From NCBI RefSeq assembly GCF_001540865.1, contig NC_033622.1, positions 13,460,797 through 13,524,796 on the forward strand: 64,000 nucleotides of DNA, in the 5' to 3' direction. The stretch's first letter is position 1, and the number at the start of each line of letters is the position of its first letter. Source of the DNA: Ananas comosus. Its lineage: Eukaryota; Streptophyta; Magnoliopsida; Poales; Bromeliaceae. This document shows positions 35,790 to 46,990 of the stretch, piece by piece. Position numbers and translations under genes: made by a program. The notes below the pieces were generated by a model. The model ran no database searches. It was not told the DNA's origin and saw only the letters and a program-made list of their open reading frames with translations.

Positions 35790-35790
<1 letters not shown>
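35567..35790. mobile_element. Microsatellite-bounded foldback element, copy 1
   Basis: It lies exactly between (TA)n on the left and (CT)n(TA)n on the right. The interior has CGGTTAGAATGATGTGGGCC and AACGGTTGAAAATGATCAAA. The ends AGTACTTGTAGATTTTTT (inner left) and TTTACAAGCACCAAATGC (right) are inverted relatives. The copy at 51397-51586 is of the same subtype in reverse orientation. No coding capacity. The position resembles Micron MITEs of rice, which target (TA)n. Confidence 0.65.
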
Positions 35791-35850
<60 letters not shown>

Positions 35851-35851
<1 letters not shown>

Positions 35852-36061
35852 CCTTTTGGTTATCAAATTTTTTATTTTTGGATGAGAAATTGGAGAATTA
35901 AGATGATATTAGTCTCTTAGAGTTGAGTGGCCCCCCTAAGTATTGAGCGGTCCCCATTGTATTATAATATTTAATCAATGGTTAGAAATAATCAAAGGAA
36001 TTGATCAAAAGGCTAAAAATGATAGCAAAAGAGGTAAATACTATTAATAGTATTCTAACCC

Positions 36062-36063
<2 letters not shown>
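35851..36063. mobile_element. Microsatellite-bounded foldback element, copy 2
   Basis: It sits between the (CT)n(TA)n tract ending at 35850 and the (CT)n tract starting at 36064. Shared internal motifs are GAGTTGAGTGGCCCCCC and GGTTAGAAATAATCAAAGG. The right end is ATTAATAGTATTCTAACCC, close to the ends of the copies at 37560 and 40754. Confidence 0.6.
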
Positions 36064-36105
<42 letters not shown>

Positions 36106-36149
36106 AGGACACATGCGCTCATCCATAAATTATAATAGCAAAAAATTTG

Positions 36150-36303
36150 TTTATTTTTTTGAGAGATAGGTAGCACGCTACCCGCTTCGTTTTATTTCAT
36201 TTAGAAATAAACTTAGCTGAAAGTATGAATCAACTTGGATTAGAACTTGGGAGCTCGGGTACCAACCGCCAAATCCTTTGCCACTTACTCTAGAGACGGT
36301 TAG
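36150..36303 (-). mobile_element. SINE copy with target duplication
   Basis: The poly-T at 36154-36160 is the minus-strand A-tail. Reading leftwards, the body runs from a tRNA-like head (box A-like AGTGGCAAAGG, damaged box B near GAGCTCCCAAGTTC) to the tail GCGGGTAGCGTGCTACCTAT. It is flanked by a 15/17-matching duplication (TAATAGC(A/G)AAAAA...TTG at 36133-36149 and 36304-36320). Not autonomous. Confidence 0.8.
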
Positions 36304-37064
36304 TAATAGCGAAAAAATTGTGATACTTTAATTTGCACGATAAGACTACAAATGCCATTAAACAAATAAATAAAAACTAGATAATGAATTATGAGTGAAA
36401 CTAATAGTCAAACAAAGAAAATATTATATCCTTGTTTAAATAAAACTTTTCATGGGATCGAAGCTCGGCATCTTGCCAATTTCAGAATAATAAGTTTACA
36501 TAATAGGGGGGAAAACAATACAGGACAAGTCCAATATTATATGCATAGGATGCCCCTTTAAGGCTCGCCACATTAATTTGTACTATGCAGAAACCAGAGT
36601 TATTATTATTATTATATATATGAATCTTATGATGATAATCTGGCACCGCATTGGACATGTGACATTATACGAGATGTGTTCATACGATAGACAATAAATA
36701 ACGAACGTGTTCACGGGATAGGTGATAAATGTCAGATACATGTGATGACTCTTCATGGAATGTGCTACGCAATAGGAGACAAGTGCAGGATGCAGCCTAA
36801 AAAAGTGTTGTCAAATGTGAGCAGTACTTCATACTACAACGTAAATGCGCGCTCATGAAAAAAACTTATTATAGGCGTCTCCACAAACCATACTAGTGAA
36901 AAACCCTAGATGCAATGCAGGCCAAGACTACAATTCTGATCTAACAAAATTTTTCATCGCAAAAAAGTAAGGCATGTTGACGATGTTTTTCTGATATGTA
37001 AGTTTTCAAAATAAAATATATACATATATGTATATAGAATTATGTTACTATACTATCGATAGCC

Positions 37065-37147
37065 TAGTTGGTTTACATTTCTAGCTAAGTTTATTTCTAA
37101 ATGAAATAAACAAAGCGGGTAGCGTGCTATCCATCTCTCAAAAAAAA
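37065..37147 (+). mobile_element. 5'-truncated SINE
   Basis: Only the 3' half is present: AGCTAAGTTTATTTCTAAAT, AAGCGGGTAGCGTGCTATCC and a short A-tail. It belongs to the same family as the full copies at 39621 and 41551. Confidence 0.65.
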
Positions 37148-37248
37148 CAATAGATTGTTATGAAAAACAATTTCGTATATCTAAAAGTTTAAACTTTTGA
37201 GCTGGACCCGAGCTTTTTTAATGCGACTTATAAATCTAATATTGATCN

Positions 37249-37279
<31 letters not shown>
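37249..37279. repeat. (TA)n microsatellite next to an undetermined base
   Basis: TA tract immediately after the single N at 37248 and abutting the foldback element at 37280. The length may be unreliable. Confidence 0.85.
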
Positions 37280-37282
<3 letters not shown>

Positions 37283-37503
37283 TAGAATTACTATGCTATT
37301 GGAAGTATAGAGGGCTCTTCCAACTTTTCGGTCTTTGGATCAAGGATTGAACGGTTAGAATGAATGCTGTTGCTCTAGGGTTAAGTAGTCCCCACAGGAT
37401 AATAATATTAATCTACAAATTAGAAATGGTCAAAAAGATTGATTTAATGGTCAAAAAGTTGTAAACATCAAATCTTCTATGCTTCTGATAGCATAGTAGC
37501 CTT

Positions 37504-37504
<1 letters not shown>
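37280..37504. mobile_element. Microsatellite-bounded foldback element, copy 3
   Basis: It lies between (TA)n and (CT)n(TA)n. The ends are inverted: GAATTACTATGCTATTGGAA at the left and TTCTGATAGCATAGTAGCC at the right. The interior has GAACGGTTAGAATGAATG and AAATGGTCAAAAAGATTG. It is closely related to the copy at 51644. Confidence 0.7.
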
Positions 37505-37559
<55 letters not shown>

Positions 37560-37562
<3 letters not shown>

Positions 37563-38085
37563 GAGCTGGAATTCTATCGATAGCAAATAGGCTTCATTGT
37601 CATCCATTTGTTTTCAATGATAGAGCCTCCAAATCGACAATCGGCACTGTTGAAAATGATCTATACCACTTGAAGTATCTATAAATCAAATTTCATACTT
37701 TTCTAATATTGTTCTCGTCCATCAAGTGGGCGTAAAATGAACGGTTGAAAATGAATGTCCTATAAAAAGTGATGATAGGAAGCTTATAATCAAGATCGAG
37801 AGTGCAGATCTTGCTCTAAATAGTTCAAAAAATTTTCTAATTAGAATTCAATTGATTTAGATAGCTTAATTTATATCGTTATACAAGAAAACGACTCATA
37901 TCTGCAATTAAAATTATAAATTTTGAAACCCTTTGATCATTAGATCAATGTTGTCGAAAAAATTTAAAATTTGATTTTTATATACTTCAAGTAGTATTGA
38001 TTATGTTCAACGGTACCGATTTTAATCATCGAAAATAAATGATTGATAACGAAGTCCGTTTCTTACTAATAGCATTCCAGCTCAT
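37560..38085. mobile_element. Microsatellite-bounded foldback element, copy 4
   Basis: The left end TTGAGCTGGAATTCTATCGA follows a (TA)n tract. The right end ...ACTAATAGCATTCCAGCTCA runs into CTCTCTCTATATAT. The long terminal inverted repeats (well over 100 bases, with CCAAATCGACAATCGGCAC in the left arm) match the copy at 40754-41291. Confidence 0.75.
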
Positions 38086-39029
38086 CTCTCTATATATTTT
38101 ATATTATATATATAATGCGTCATAGTAGGATGCACGCTCCACTAAAAATTGCCAAGTGGTGGATTCTATGCAGAAACCATGCATGCACAGTTGTGACGAT
38201 GCATGGTCCAATACTGTATCAAACATGTGACTCCGCGCGTGATGTGTTCACAAGATAGATGACAGATATAGAACATGTTCACCCCACAGCCAAGAGGTGT
38301 AGGATGCATGTGACCCGGGACAAAATCAGGAATTAAGGTTCGAAGGAAGGCCAAGATTTAGATTTAATAAAAAAAAAATTCGACATCAAAAAATAAAAAA
38401 AAATAATTATCTATATTTACTAATTTTCTATTACTAGTAAAAGAAACGATAATGTGCTCAAAAAGGGAAACTGAAAGAAAGTTAAGGACCAAAGAGTTCA
38501 GAAAAAAAAATTGGGACACAATTAAGCTTTATTGAGAAAAATTAATTTAAATTCCTAAATTAAATTTTATAATATTTTAATTTTTACTCTAAAGGATTTT
38601 TATATAATTTATAAAAGTTCAGGGGCCATGGCCATTGTCGGCCCCTAAATGATTACGTCCTGCATGTGACTTCCCACAAGATGTGTTCACGTTATATGTG
38701 GTACTCACTCATATATAGGACACATGTTGGATGCGAAACACACGTGATTTATTCAAATCCATTTTTAAGGTTGTAATTGATCCAATGGTTAGAATGTATC
38801 AGAGCATATTATTCATGAACAGACATGATTAAAATATTTTTATATTAGATTATATATATATTTAGAAATTGAAAGAAGTAAGCTGATAAGACTTGTAAAA
38901 AAAAAATATTGGTCATTGTATAATAAAATAATACAATTACAACATACATTTAGTTGTAGGACTAGCATTGTTAAAAAAAATTTGGTCATTGTAGCTACCA
39001 TATGCTATAAGGTAAATGCTCATTACATT

Positions 39030-39543
39030 CACTACAATAGAATTAGGTTATAGGGACACATGTATGGGACACTTTTGAGTAAGTGTCCTATTTATCCTAA
39101 AACTTAGAAAAATATCTGCTAATGTCTAAATATAAAGTCCAATCCAACCAAAAATAAAAGATTACTCTACTTAACCCACCACACCTAGTCCATTTGGCCC
39201 GATTACAAACAGAAAAGAAAAAAAAAAGAAAAATTAATTACCATCTTTTCTTCTTTCTTCACTCAATCTACTGAAATTCTAGACGAAGAGCCTTTCCTGT
39301 CGTCCTCCTCCGCCACCGCAGCCAACGAGATAGAGTTTCGGCGGTTGCTAAATGCTTAAATAAGTGTTGGTAAATTAGCAGCACTCTTTTAGGTTATAGC
39401 GACACTCTTTAACTGTCACTATATACCTAGCGACCCCACATATAGCAACACTTTTTAAAAATGTCGGTAATTTTAGCTAGCAGCACTTTTTTGACATGTA
39501 CCTACATTTAAAAGTGTCGCTATAGACCGTTTTTGTTGTAGTG
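39030..39543. mobile_element. CACTA-type non-autonomous element
   Basis: It starts CACTACAATAGAATTAGG and ends GTTTTTGTTGTAGTG, inverted CACTA termini. A 3-bp duplication ATT lies on both sides (39027-39029 and 39544-39546), as expected for CACTA transposons. Subterminal motifs such as GACACTTT/AAAGTGTC repeat in both orientations, like TNPA-binding sites. It is 514 bases with no coding frame. A short GC-rich patch near 39295-39340 stands out from the rest. Confidence 0.85.
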
Positions 39544-39620
39544 ATTAGACCCGTGCACTTATTCACAAATCATAGTATGAAAAACCCGTGATGCACTGCA
39601 GGACAAGAAAGTAAAGACTA

Positions 39621-39777
39621 ACCGACCGTTCCTACAGCAAGTGGTAAAGGATTTGATGGTTGGTACCCGATGTCCCAAATTCGAAGTCTAGTTGATTCAC
39701 ATTTTCAGCTAAGTTTATTTCTAAATAAAATAAAACAAAACGGATAGCGTGTTACCTATCTCTTTCAAAAAAAAAAA
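39621..39777 (+). mobile_element. Full-length SINE with perfect target duplication
   Basis: The body begins ACCGACCGTTCCTACAGCAA, has AAGTGGTAAAGGATTTGATG (box A region) and AAATTCGAAGTC (box B region), and ends GGATAGCGTGTTACCTATC plus A-run. The perfect 14-bp duplication GAAAGTAAAGACTA is at 39607-39620 and 39778-39791. Confidence 0.9.
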
Positions 39778-40179
39778 GAAAGTAAAGACTAGTAAGTAGA
39801 AAAGAAACAGGTAAAATAGATGAGAAAAAAAAAGAGAGTGAAATTATTAGCCTATTAAAAATTATTATGTACATTATGATCTAATAAAATTTTCAGTCGC
39901 GAGTCAGATGTTGCTATTTTTTTAAAGCAAAGTTTACATAATAAGGGGAAAAAAAAAAAAAAAAAAACTATATAGGAGGCCCTTCTAAAAGTTGCGAAGT
40001 GGTGTGCTATATATGCATAAACCATATTTGCGACGATGATAGATCGAGCAGCGTATTGAATAAGTGACTTTGCACGAGATATGTTTACGCAGTAGCAACG
40101 TACAGGGATGGAGAATGTATTCACGCAATCGACGATAGGCGTCCCTAATAAAAAAATAATAATAATATAAGAATACTTT

Positions 40180-40472
40180 CTAGACGATGTTTGAAAAAAA
40201 ATGTCGCTAAACATCCGTACAATATAGCAAATACAGATACTTCAAAAAGCGTTGTTATATAAATCTTCTATTATATCAATTAATTTATTAAATAATAAAA
40301 TTTATTTTTATTTTTTATTTATTTTATCGACGCTTGACATAAGCGTCGGTATATACGTAACAACTCTTTATTTGCCGACGCTTTCAAATATAACGCTAGA
40401 CTATACTGGAATACTTTTAAAAATTATTAAACGTAAATAAAAATATTCTTAAATACTAATTTTCTTGTAGTG
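40180..40472. mobile_element. Truncated CACTA-type element
   Basis: The right terminus is AATTTTCTTGTAGTG, the inverse of CACTACAAGAAAATT, a standard plant CACTA end. The interior has GACGCTT...AAGCGTCGG repeats and matches the degenerate element at 34108. The left terminus was not found. Confidence 0.6.
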
Positions 40473-40498
40473 TGTGGTATGACTTTGTGTGGGATATG

Positions 40499-40651
40499 TT
40501 TTTTTTTAAGAAAGATAGCATGTTATATATTTATTTTGCTTATTTTTAAAAAAAATAAATTTAGCTAAAAATATAAATTAATTAGGATTTGAGTTTGAAA
40601 CTTTAGATACCAACTATCAAGCCTTTTACTATTTGTACTAGGAACAATCGG
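40499..40651 (-). mobile_element. SINE copy with target duplication
   Basis: The T-run at 40499-40507 is the reverse A-tail. The body is AT-mutated but follows the family order. The duplication TTTGTGTG(G/A)GATATG occurs at 40484-40498 and 40652-40666 (14/15). It lies just after the CACTA terminus at 40472. Confidence 0.8.
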
Positions 40652-40753
40652 TTTGTGTGAGATATGTTCATACAAGAGTGGGGTGGAATATATATATTCT
40701 ATAAAACTTCAGTCCAATATGTGCACTACTATATATATATATATATATATATA

Positions 40754-41291
40754 TTTGAGTTAGAATACTATCGATAGCAAACGGGCTCCGTTGCCACCCA
40801 TTTGTTTTCGATGATATAGTCTCTAAATCGACGATCGGCATCGTTGAACATGATCTATACTACTTGAAGTGTTTAGAAATCAAATTTCAAATCTTTTCGA
40901 TATCATTTGTCTAATGATCAAAGGGTTTTAAAATTTGTAATTTTAATGATCGATGTGAGGCGTTTTCTCGTTTAACGGCGTAAAGATATTCAAATCAATT
41001 AAATTTTTTTAAAAAATTCTTTAAACTATTTAAAATAAGATCTATACTCTTAATCTTTATTACAAGACTCCTATCATCATTTTTTAAAGAATATTCATTT
41101 TCAGCCGTTCATTTTTGTATCCACTCGATGGATAAGAGAACAATATTGAAAATGTATGAAATTTGATTTCTAAACACTTTAGGTGGTATAAATCATGTTC
41201 AACAGTGCCGATCGTCGATTTGGAGGTCCCATCATCAAAAACAAATGGGTGGCAACGGAGCCCGTTTGCTATCGATAGTATTCTAGCTCAA
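40754..41291. mobile_element. Microsatellite-bounded foldback element, copy 5 (long TIR)
   Basis: The left end TTGAGTTAGAATACTATCGA follows (TA)n; the right end is its inverse (TCGATAGTATTCTAGCTCAA) and runs straight into (CT)n(TA)n. The inverted arms are about 135 bases long and highly similar (for example GCAAACGGGCTCCGTTGCCA in both). No coding frame is present. Confidence 0.82.

Positions 41292-41370
<79 letters not shown>
41292..41370. repeat. (CT)n(TA)n compound microsatellite
   Basis: About 43 bases of CT are followed by about 35 of TA, directly abutting the right arm of the foldback element. Confidence 0.95.
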
Positions 41371-41377
<7 letters not shown>

Positions 41378-41550
41378 TAGTAATACTTTTCATAACTTAT
41401 TCGCCTGGAGAAAAATTACATGGTGGAGAGTCCCTAACCAAATGTCCACTATTAATTATGAAGTGATCCATAGTCTTCCAAACTAATGATACGGGATCTA
41501 CTCGGTTCGTATGTTATAAACTGTCGATCATACAATCTTTCTATGGATAA

Positions 41551-41704
41551 CTGGCCGTTCCTAACGCAAGTGGCAAAAAAATTTGATGATTGGTATGCGA
41601 GACCTAAGTTCGAATCCTAATTGATTCATATTTCTAGCTAAATTTATTTCTAAATGAAATAAACGAAGCGGCTAGCATGCTACCTTTCTCTCTAAAAAAA
41701 AAAA
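41551..41704 (+). mobile_element. Full-length SINE
   Basis: CTGGCCGTTCCTAACGCAAG at the head, TAAGTTCGAATCCTAATTG as a well-kept box B, the tail GAAGCGGCTAGCATGCTACC TTTCTCTCT and an A-run. The target duplication is only weakly visible. Confidence 0.8.
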
Positions 41705-42291
41705 TAATTTTTTATGAATAGATTTTTCATAAAATATTTTATATTTCACTAACGTAATCTTATTTTACTGTTGCTATATTTTTATAATTTAAAGAAATTA
41801 TATATGACATGTAGTATGTACGTACGTAGGGTGCATCCTCTTAAAATTAGCCATCCGTGGATTTTTAATTTCCAACCTTTGTTGGGGTGGTCATCGCAAC
41901 TACTCGTAAGACAATCACGAAATTTAATACCTTTTCTAGAAAATGAGCCTGAGTTATATATAATATATTTTATATATGAGGCACGTGATGGAGATAAATG
42001 GAATTCGTGATAGCAATTATGGCATAACAAAGGTATGACTAAATATAGTGCGTATATAGCCAATTACTCAAAAATTTAAGGTACGTAGTAGTGCTGATCT
42101 TTGCACGCAACTCAAACTCGAAACTTCTTATTTTGACTTGTACAATACAAAATAATTAATTATTTAAAAATAATTCTAAAAAAATATTATTTTAATATTT
42201 TATATAAAATACAGAGTATACGAGGCAAATTAAAAGAACAAAGTACAAATAGGTCAGACGAAGAGTACTCGCCACGAGTCCTCTAAACAAT

Positions 42292-42795
42292 GGGCAAAAA
42301 TTTTAAAAACACCATGTCCATTTTTTTTTTTTTTTTTTTTTTTTATTTTATTTTTTTTTTTTTTAGAGATACTCTTGATGGACGCCGCGTGGCACCCGAG
42401 CCACGAGGCCACCGTCCCGCTGCTCTGCTCTTGGGAGAGCAGCGGGTGTACCATTCTTATTTAAAATTTTAATTTTAATTTTAATTTAATATAATAGATA
42501 TATATTTTATTTATTTTAAAAATATATGTAAAAAGAATTTTAAATTTTAAATTCTAAATTATTTTATATATTTTTAAAATATCATAATATATATATAATT
42601 AAATTATAATAAAAAATAAAAAATAAAATTTTAAAATAAACTAGTGCACCGGGTGCACCAAAAAAAATCCAACTGCTCTCCCTGTTGGGAGAGCAACGGG
42701 ACCGATGGGCCCGCGTGGCTCGGGTGCCACGCGGCGCCCATCCAGTGTTTCCTCAAAAACATTTTTTTGTGCATGGTGTCCATAAAATTTTGCCC
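42292..42795. mobile_element. Mutator-type MITE with 9-bp target duplication
   Basis: The terminal inverted repeats begin GGGCAAAAATTTTAAAAACA / GGGCAAAATTTTATGGACAC, and inverted arms extend over 170 bases, including the GC-rich GATGGACGCCGCGTGGCACC and its partner near 42720. The flanks CTAAACAAT (42283-42291) and CTAAATAAT (42796-42804) form a 9-bp duplication with one mismatch, the length typical of Mutator-like elements. The middle is AT-rich. No coding. Confidence 0.85.
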
Positions 42796-43740
42796 CTAAA
42801 TAATGCCTTTGTATATATAGTAGCATATTAATATGTTAACATGCATGCTATAAAAGCTTTTACAAATAATAAAAAATAATTTGTGCACAAGAGGGGGCAA
42901 AAAATATAAGGGTTAATTTTCATATAGGTCCTTATAAATATTATGAACGATAAATATATTTCGACAGAGTTTAACTTTTATTTGTTGTCGCTACAAAAGT
43001 CCTAATGTCTTTAAATATACCCATGCTGTTAGAATCCGTTAGTAAATTTTGGTTAATTATAAGTTAAATATTTAATTATCCTGATTAGTTTTTGATATTT
43101 TTATTCTTCTTATACTATACTATTGTGACTTTTAGAGGGATATATTTGTGGTGACAAAATTGAAAATATAAATGATTTTCTAACGGTATAAATAAGAGAG
43201 ACGTATTTGACAATATTAAAACTTTTATCGAAATAATATATGAAAGTTAAATTTTGTAGAAATATATTTGTCATTTACTATATTCACAGAGATCTGTATG
43301 AAATTAACCCAAAATAAAAATTAAGAAATTTGTACTAAAATGTTGATTGGATACTTATATTATCTTTAAATTATTTTTTGAACAAAACAAACAAATTTAT
43401 AGAAAAAATATATTACTCAATCAAATCATAAATAACAAAACTTTTGAATGAATAAAAAATTAAATTTCTCACAACAATATTAGAAAAAAAAAGTTATACA
43501 AGATAAATTAGGTTTAAATTAATTTATTATAATATTCAAATAAGATCTAAAAATGTATCAAAAATTTACTTGTGGTTGTGATTCGTCTGCAATAAAATAA
43601 TAATAAATAAATAAAAATTTTAAAAAATAAAAATTAATTTATTCAGAATCAGCCCCAACCTACCAAGAAGGCGGCGAGATACAGGAGGTGGTGAACCCCT
43701 TGCTTTCCCAGGTCGTAAGGCGGTGCAAGGAACTTTGACA

Positions 43741-43915
43741 GTTTGACGTGATTAAAAGAGGGCCACCGATCGACCGACGCGTGTCCCACGGGGCTCCCAT
43801 ACTACGATTCTACGAACTCCCCCGAGGCGCCACGTGTCCAAATCCAAGAACGCCTCTTTTTTTTTTTTCGCCTGCGTTCTCCACTTCTCCTCCCCCGACC
43901 CTCCCTGCGAAGGAA
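43741..43915. other. GC-richer island with G-box
   Basis: This block is richer in GC than its neighbours and carries GCCACGTGTCC at 43829-43839 (G-box/ABRE-like). It resembles a promoter, but no gene adjoins it. See the related islands at about 46640 and 48260. Confidence 0.3.
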
Positions 43916-44498
43916 AAATTTTAGAATACAACAGATACATTAATTACGTGGCATAATAAATTAATTAAATATTTTTTTTTAGGTATATATTTCATTATAA
44001 TTGTAAAAAAATATTTTTATTATATTTTTATTTAAAAAAAAATATGTTATTAATCTGTTATTAATGATGTGATGTAAGTATGACAGTATAAAATTTCTCC
44101 TGCGAAACCCTTTTCTTCGTTTCTCTCGTCTCTATTTCGACACGTCCTTTTTTACGTCTGCGGCAGAGCAGAGCAGAGCAGAACCCCCTTCGATCTGTTG
44201 TGACATGCCGTGCATTATTATTATTATAAATTGTTATTATTATTGTGTTGTATTGAAGCTCCAACTACTACACGTCCTGGCCTGTCACGGTGCCTTGTTT
44301 CCCCTGCTTCGATTCCAAGTTAGTGTGGTCTTATAACGTAAACGAGATGGAGACGGGACGGGACAAGACCCACATTCGCCCTTTCTTGCATTGTTTTCCT
44401 CTTCTTTTTTTTTTTGAACAGCTCCAACACTCTCGTATTTGATTGATTGATATTGACCGATAACAAATTTTTATATATCAAACATATTAAAAATTAAG

Positions 44499-45006
44499 GT
44501 TGATTACACCGGTAATAACCAATCTTTCCACTAATTTTTTCTTGGTTCCCAACTTTTTTTTTTTTTGCAATTGAGTCCTTAATCTCTTGATTTTATTACA
44601 ATTAAGTCTCAACTGTTAAAAATTAAATATAAAATCAAATTTTGAATTCGAATTTAAATATAAATTTTAAATCTTAAATTAAAAATCTTATTTTGAATTT
44701 ATAAATTTAATAGATTAATTACACTACTGGTCCCCAACCTTGCACGATTTTTTAATTTGTTCTCCAATCTTTTTTTTTTTTTACAATCCACTGACACAAC
44801 GCCATCGTGGCGCTAACATGGCACCTCCGTAGCGCTGATATGATACTGACGTGGCATTTTCCGTCAATTTTAACACCTATCTAACGGATAGGACTTAATT
44901 GAAATAAAATCAATAGATTAGAGACTCAATTGCAAAAAAAAAAAAGGTTGAGGACCCAAGTGAAACTTTGTGGAAAGGTTGGGGACTACTGGTGTAATTA
45001 ACAACC
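44499..45006. mobile_element. Inverted-repeat element (MITE-like)
   Basis: The left end GGTTGATTACACCGGTAATA and the right end (inverse GGTTGTTAATTACACCAGTA) match, and the arms continue with CCAACTTTTTTTTTTTTGCA ATTGAGTC and its inverse. A further internal copy of the end sequence starts near 44714 (TTACACTACTGGTCCCCAAC), which suggests nesting or internal rearrangement. No coding frame. Confidence 0.7.
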
Positions 45007-45290
45007 CTGAAAATTAAGAATAGCTAAGACTATAATCTTTATTTTAATTAGAGAAATGCTAAGTCTATAACTTAAAGAGGTTGCATTAATTAACCTTTAC
45101 AACTCCTGGCTAATCTAATAATAACTTTTATAAGGTTTAACCAATTCGATCGAGCTAGCATGTATTGTGCTTTTAATTGATTATCGGTGTAAATAAATTC
45201 CAAATATAGAAAGCCAAACTCCTTTTTTCTTGGTGTTTAATTAATTGCTTGTAGCTTTTGCATACCATCTAACTACCCTGCAGCTGTATT

Positions 45291-45613
45291 TGTTTAACGA
45301 CTCCGATCGAGTATGTGTGGGTTGTGGAGTGTTGAAGCACGCACGCGAATCAGAGAAAAGAAAGAAAGAGTGACTTGTGGGGCTAGTTAAAGGGGAAGCG
45401 TGCCTTGCAATGTTGCTGTGCTTGACTAGTATGTTTTGTGTCTACACTGCGTTGTTTAACGACTCCGATCGAGTATGTGTGGGTTGTGGAGTGTTGAAGC
45501 ACGCACGCGAATCAGAGAAAAGAAAGAAAGAGTGACTTGTGGGGCTAGTTAAAGGGGAAGCGTGCCTTGCAATGTTGCTGTGCTTGACTAGTATGTTTGT
45601 GTCTACACTGCGT
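45291..45613. repeat. 162-base recent tandem duplication
   Basis: Unit 1 starts at 45291 (TGTTTAACGACTCCGATCGA) and unit 2 at 45453. They are essentially identical except for one T in ATGTTTTGTG, so the duplication is young. The unit is not AT-rich like its surroundings and contains AAGCACGCACGCGAATCAGA. Confidence 0.93.
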
Positions 45614-46639
45614 TGTCAACCTCTAAGAGCTTTTCACCTAACCAAAATAGATAGAAACCAATTATATGTTTTGAATCGAAAGGTGCATTCGCATCACTAT
45701 AGGAGACGTTAATGCATGACATGACAAAGTGCAAATCGTTAAGTGGTAGGTTCATGAAAACTCTAGCTCGGGTTGACTTTGTTTGTCGCTGCCACAGTAG
45801 TATATATTATATTATTATTATTATTACGTACAATATATATTATTATTATTATTACGTACAACAAGTTGCAAGATCTAGTCCCCACTTTAGATATTCGACA
45901 CGTTTCCAGTGTACTTTCTAGTGATGCACACTAATAATGCTAGCATTGGACGTACATTTGAGTTACCATATACTCAAGAGACATAGTTTCATTTGAAAAT
46001 ATGTACATACAGTTGGTGCCTCTCCATCCAAATTTATATTAGTGCGTGCCCTAACAACCACATGCATGCAATAGTTTTATGTTTGATTTTTAACCTTGTG
46101 AAGAAGCAAACATAAAAGTAGCTAGGAAGCACACGCAACTGGCCTGGCCCATTATATATATACCTTTTAAATAAAGTAATAATATTGATTATTTTATGTG
46201 TATCGTTTGAGATTCTATGCTAAAAATAACAAGGGAATCGCAAGAGAAACAAGGCATGAGATTCTCAAAGCCTATAATCTCTCATTCATTTCTTTATTGT
46301 TACTTTTTCACCAAATTCAATACTTTTATTGCTAATAGAAAATATTAATTAATTTTCCGGGGAACCGCACCAGATGTTGCGATTATTGTTAGATTAAGCG
46401 TAGATTGCGACTCGATTAACAAGCTCATCTTTGTAATTGACGCAGCTAACACAACCGTGCATGCACATGTATTAAAAAAGTCATCTTTATTCACGTTTGA
46501 TTATACTTATCAAACCTGATCAAATTTAGTTAGTAAAATAATAAATAAACTCAATAGCTATACATAATAATAGTAAAATTAGCTTCATTAATAATTTTAT
46601 TGGAGAGAAAAATTATTGCTCTTAGATAAATATTCCAAA

Positions 46640-46990
46640 TTCAGACCGGCTCAACTCGAAACAAACCGGTGTTTAAAAATCCGACTCCGGTCTAACATAA
46701 AAGGGGGTTTTTGCCTCTGCCGGACACGTGGCAGCATCAAAGCCAACGACTGGTTGTTGGGGGTTGAGTGGGGGCCCACTACGGGGCTTGGTTTTGGGCG
46801 CCCATAACCCATTGGATCGCGCTGGGGCCCACAACTTGTTTTGGTCTGGTCAACCTCAACCGATTTAACTGCCGAATCGATGGTTCGCACTTATCCGAGT
46901 CACACTGTGGGCCCCACTGCACCACTTAGATTCGCGTGGGTCCCTTCCTACTGGGGATATAGATAGGTTGCACGGTAGAGAGATTCCCTA
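46640..46990. other. GC-richer island with G-box and GGGCCCAC motifs
   Basis: GGACACGTGGC is at 46722-46732, and several GGGCCCAC/GTGGGCCC motifs occur up to 46915. Promoter-like composition with no recognisable transcript. Confidence 0.3.
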
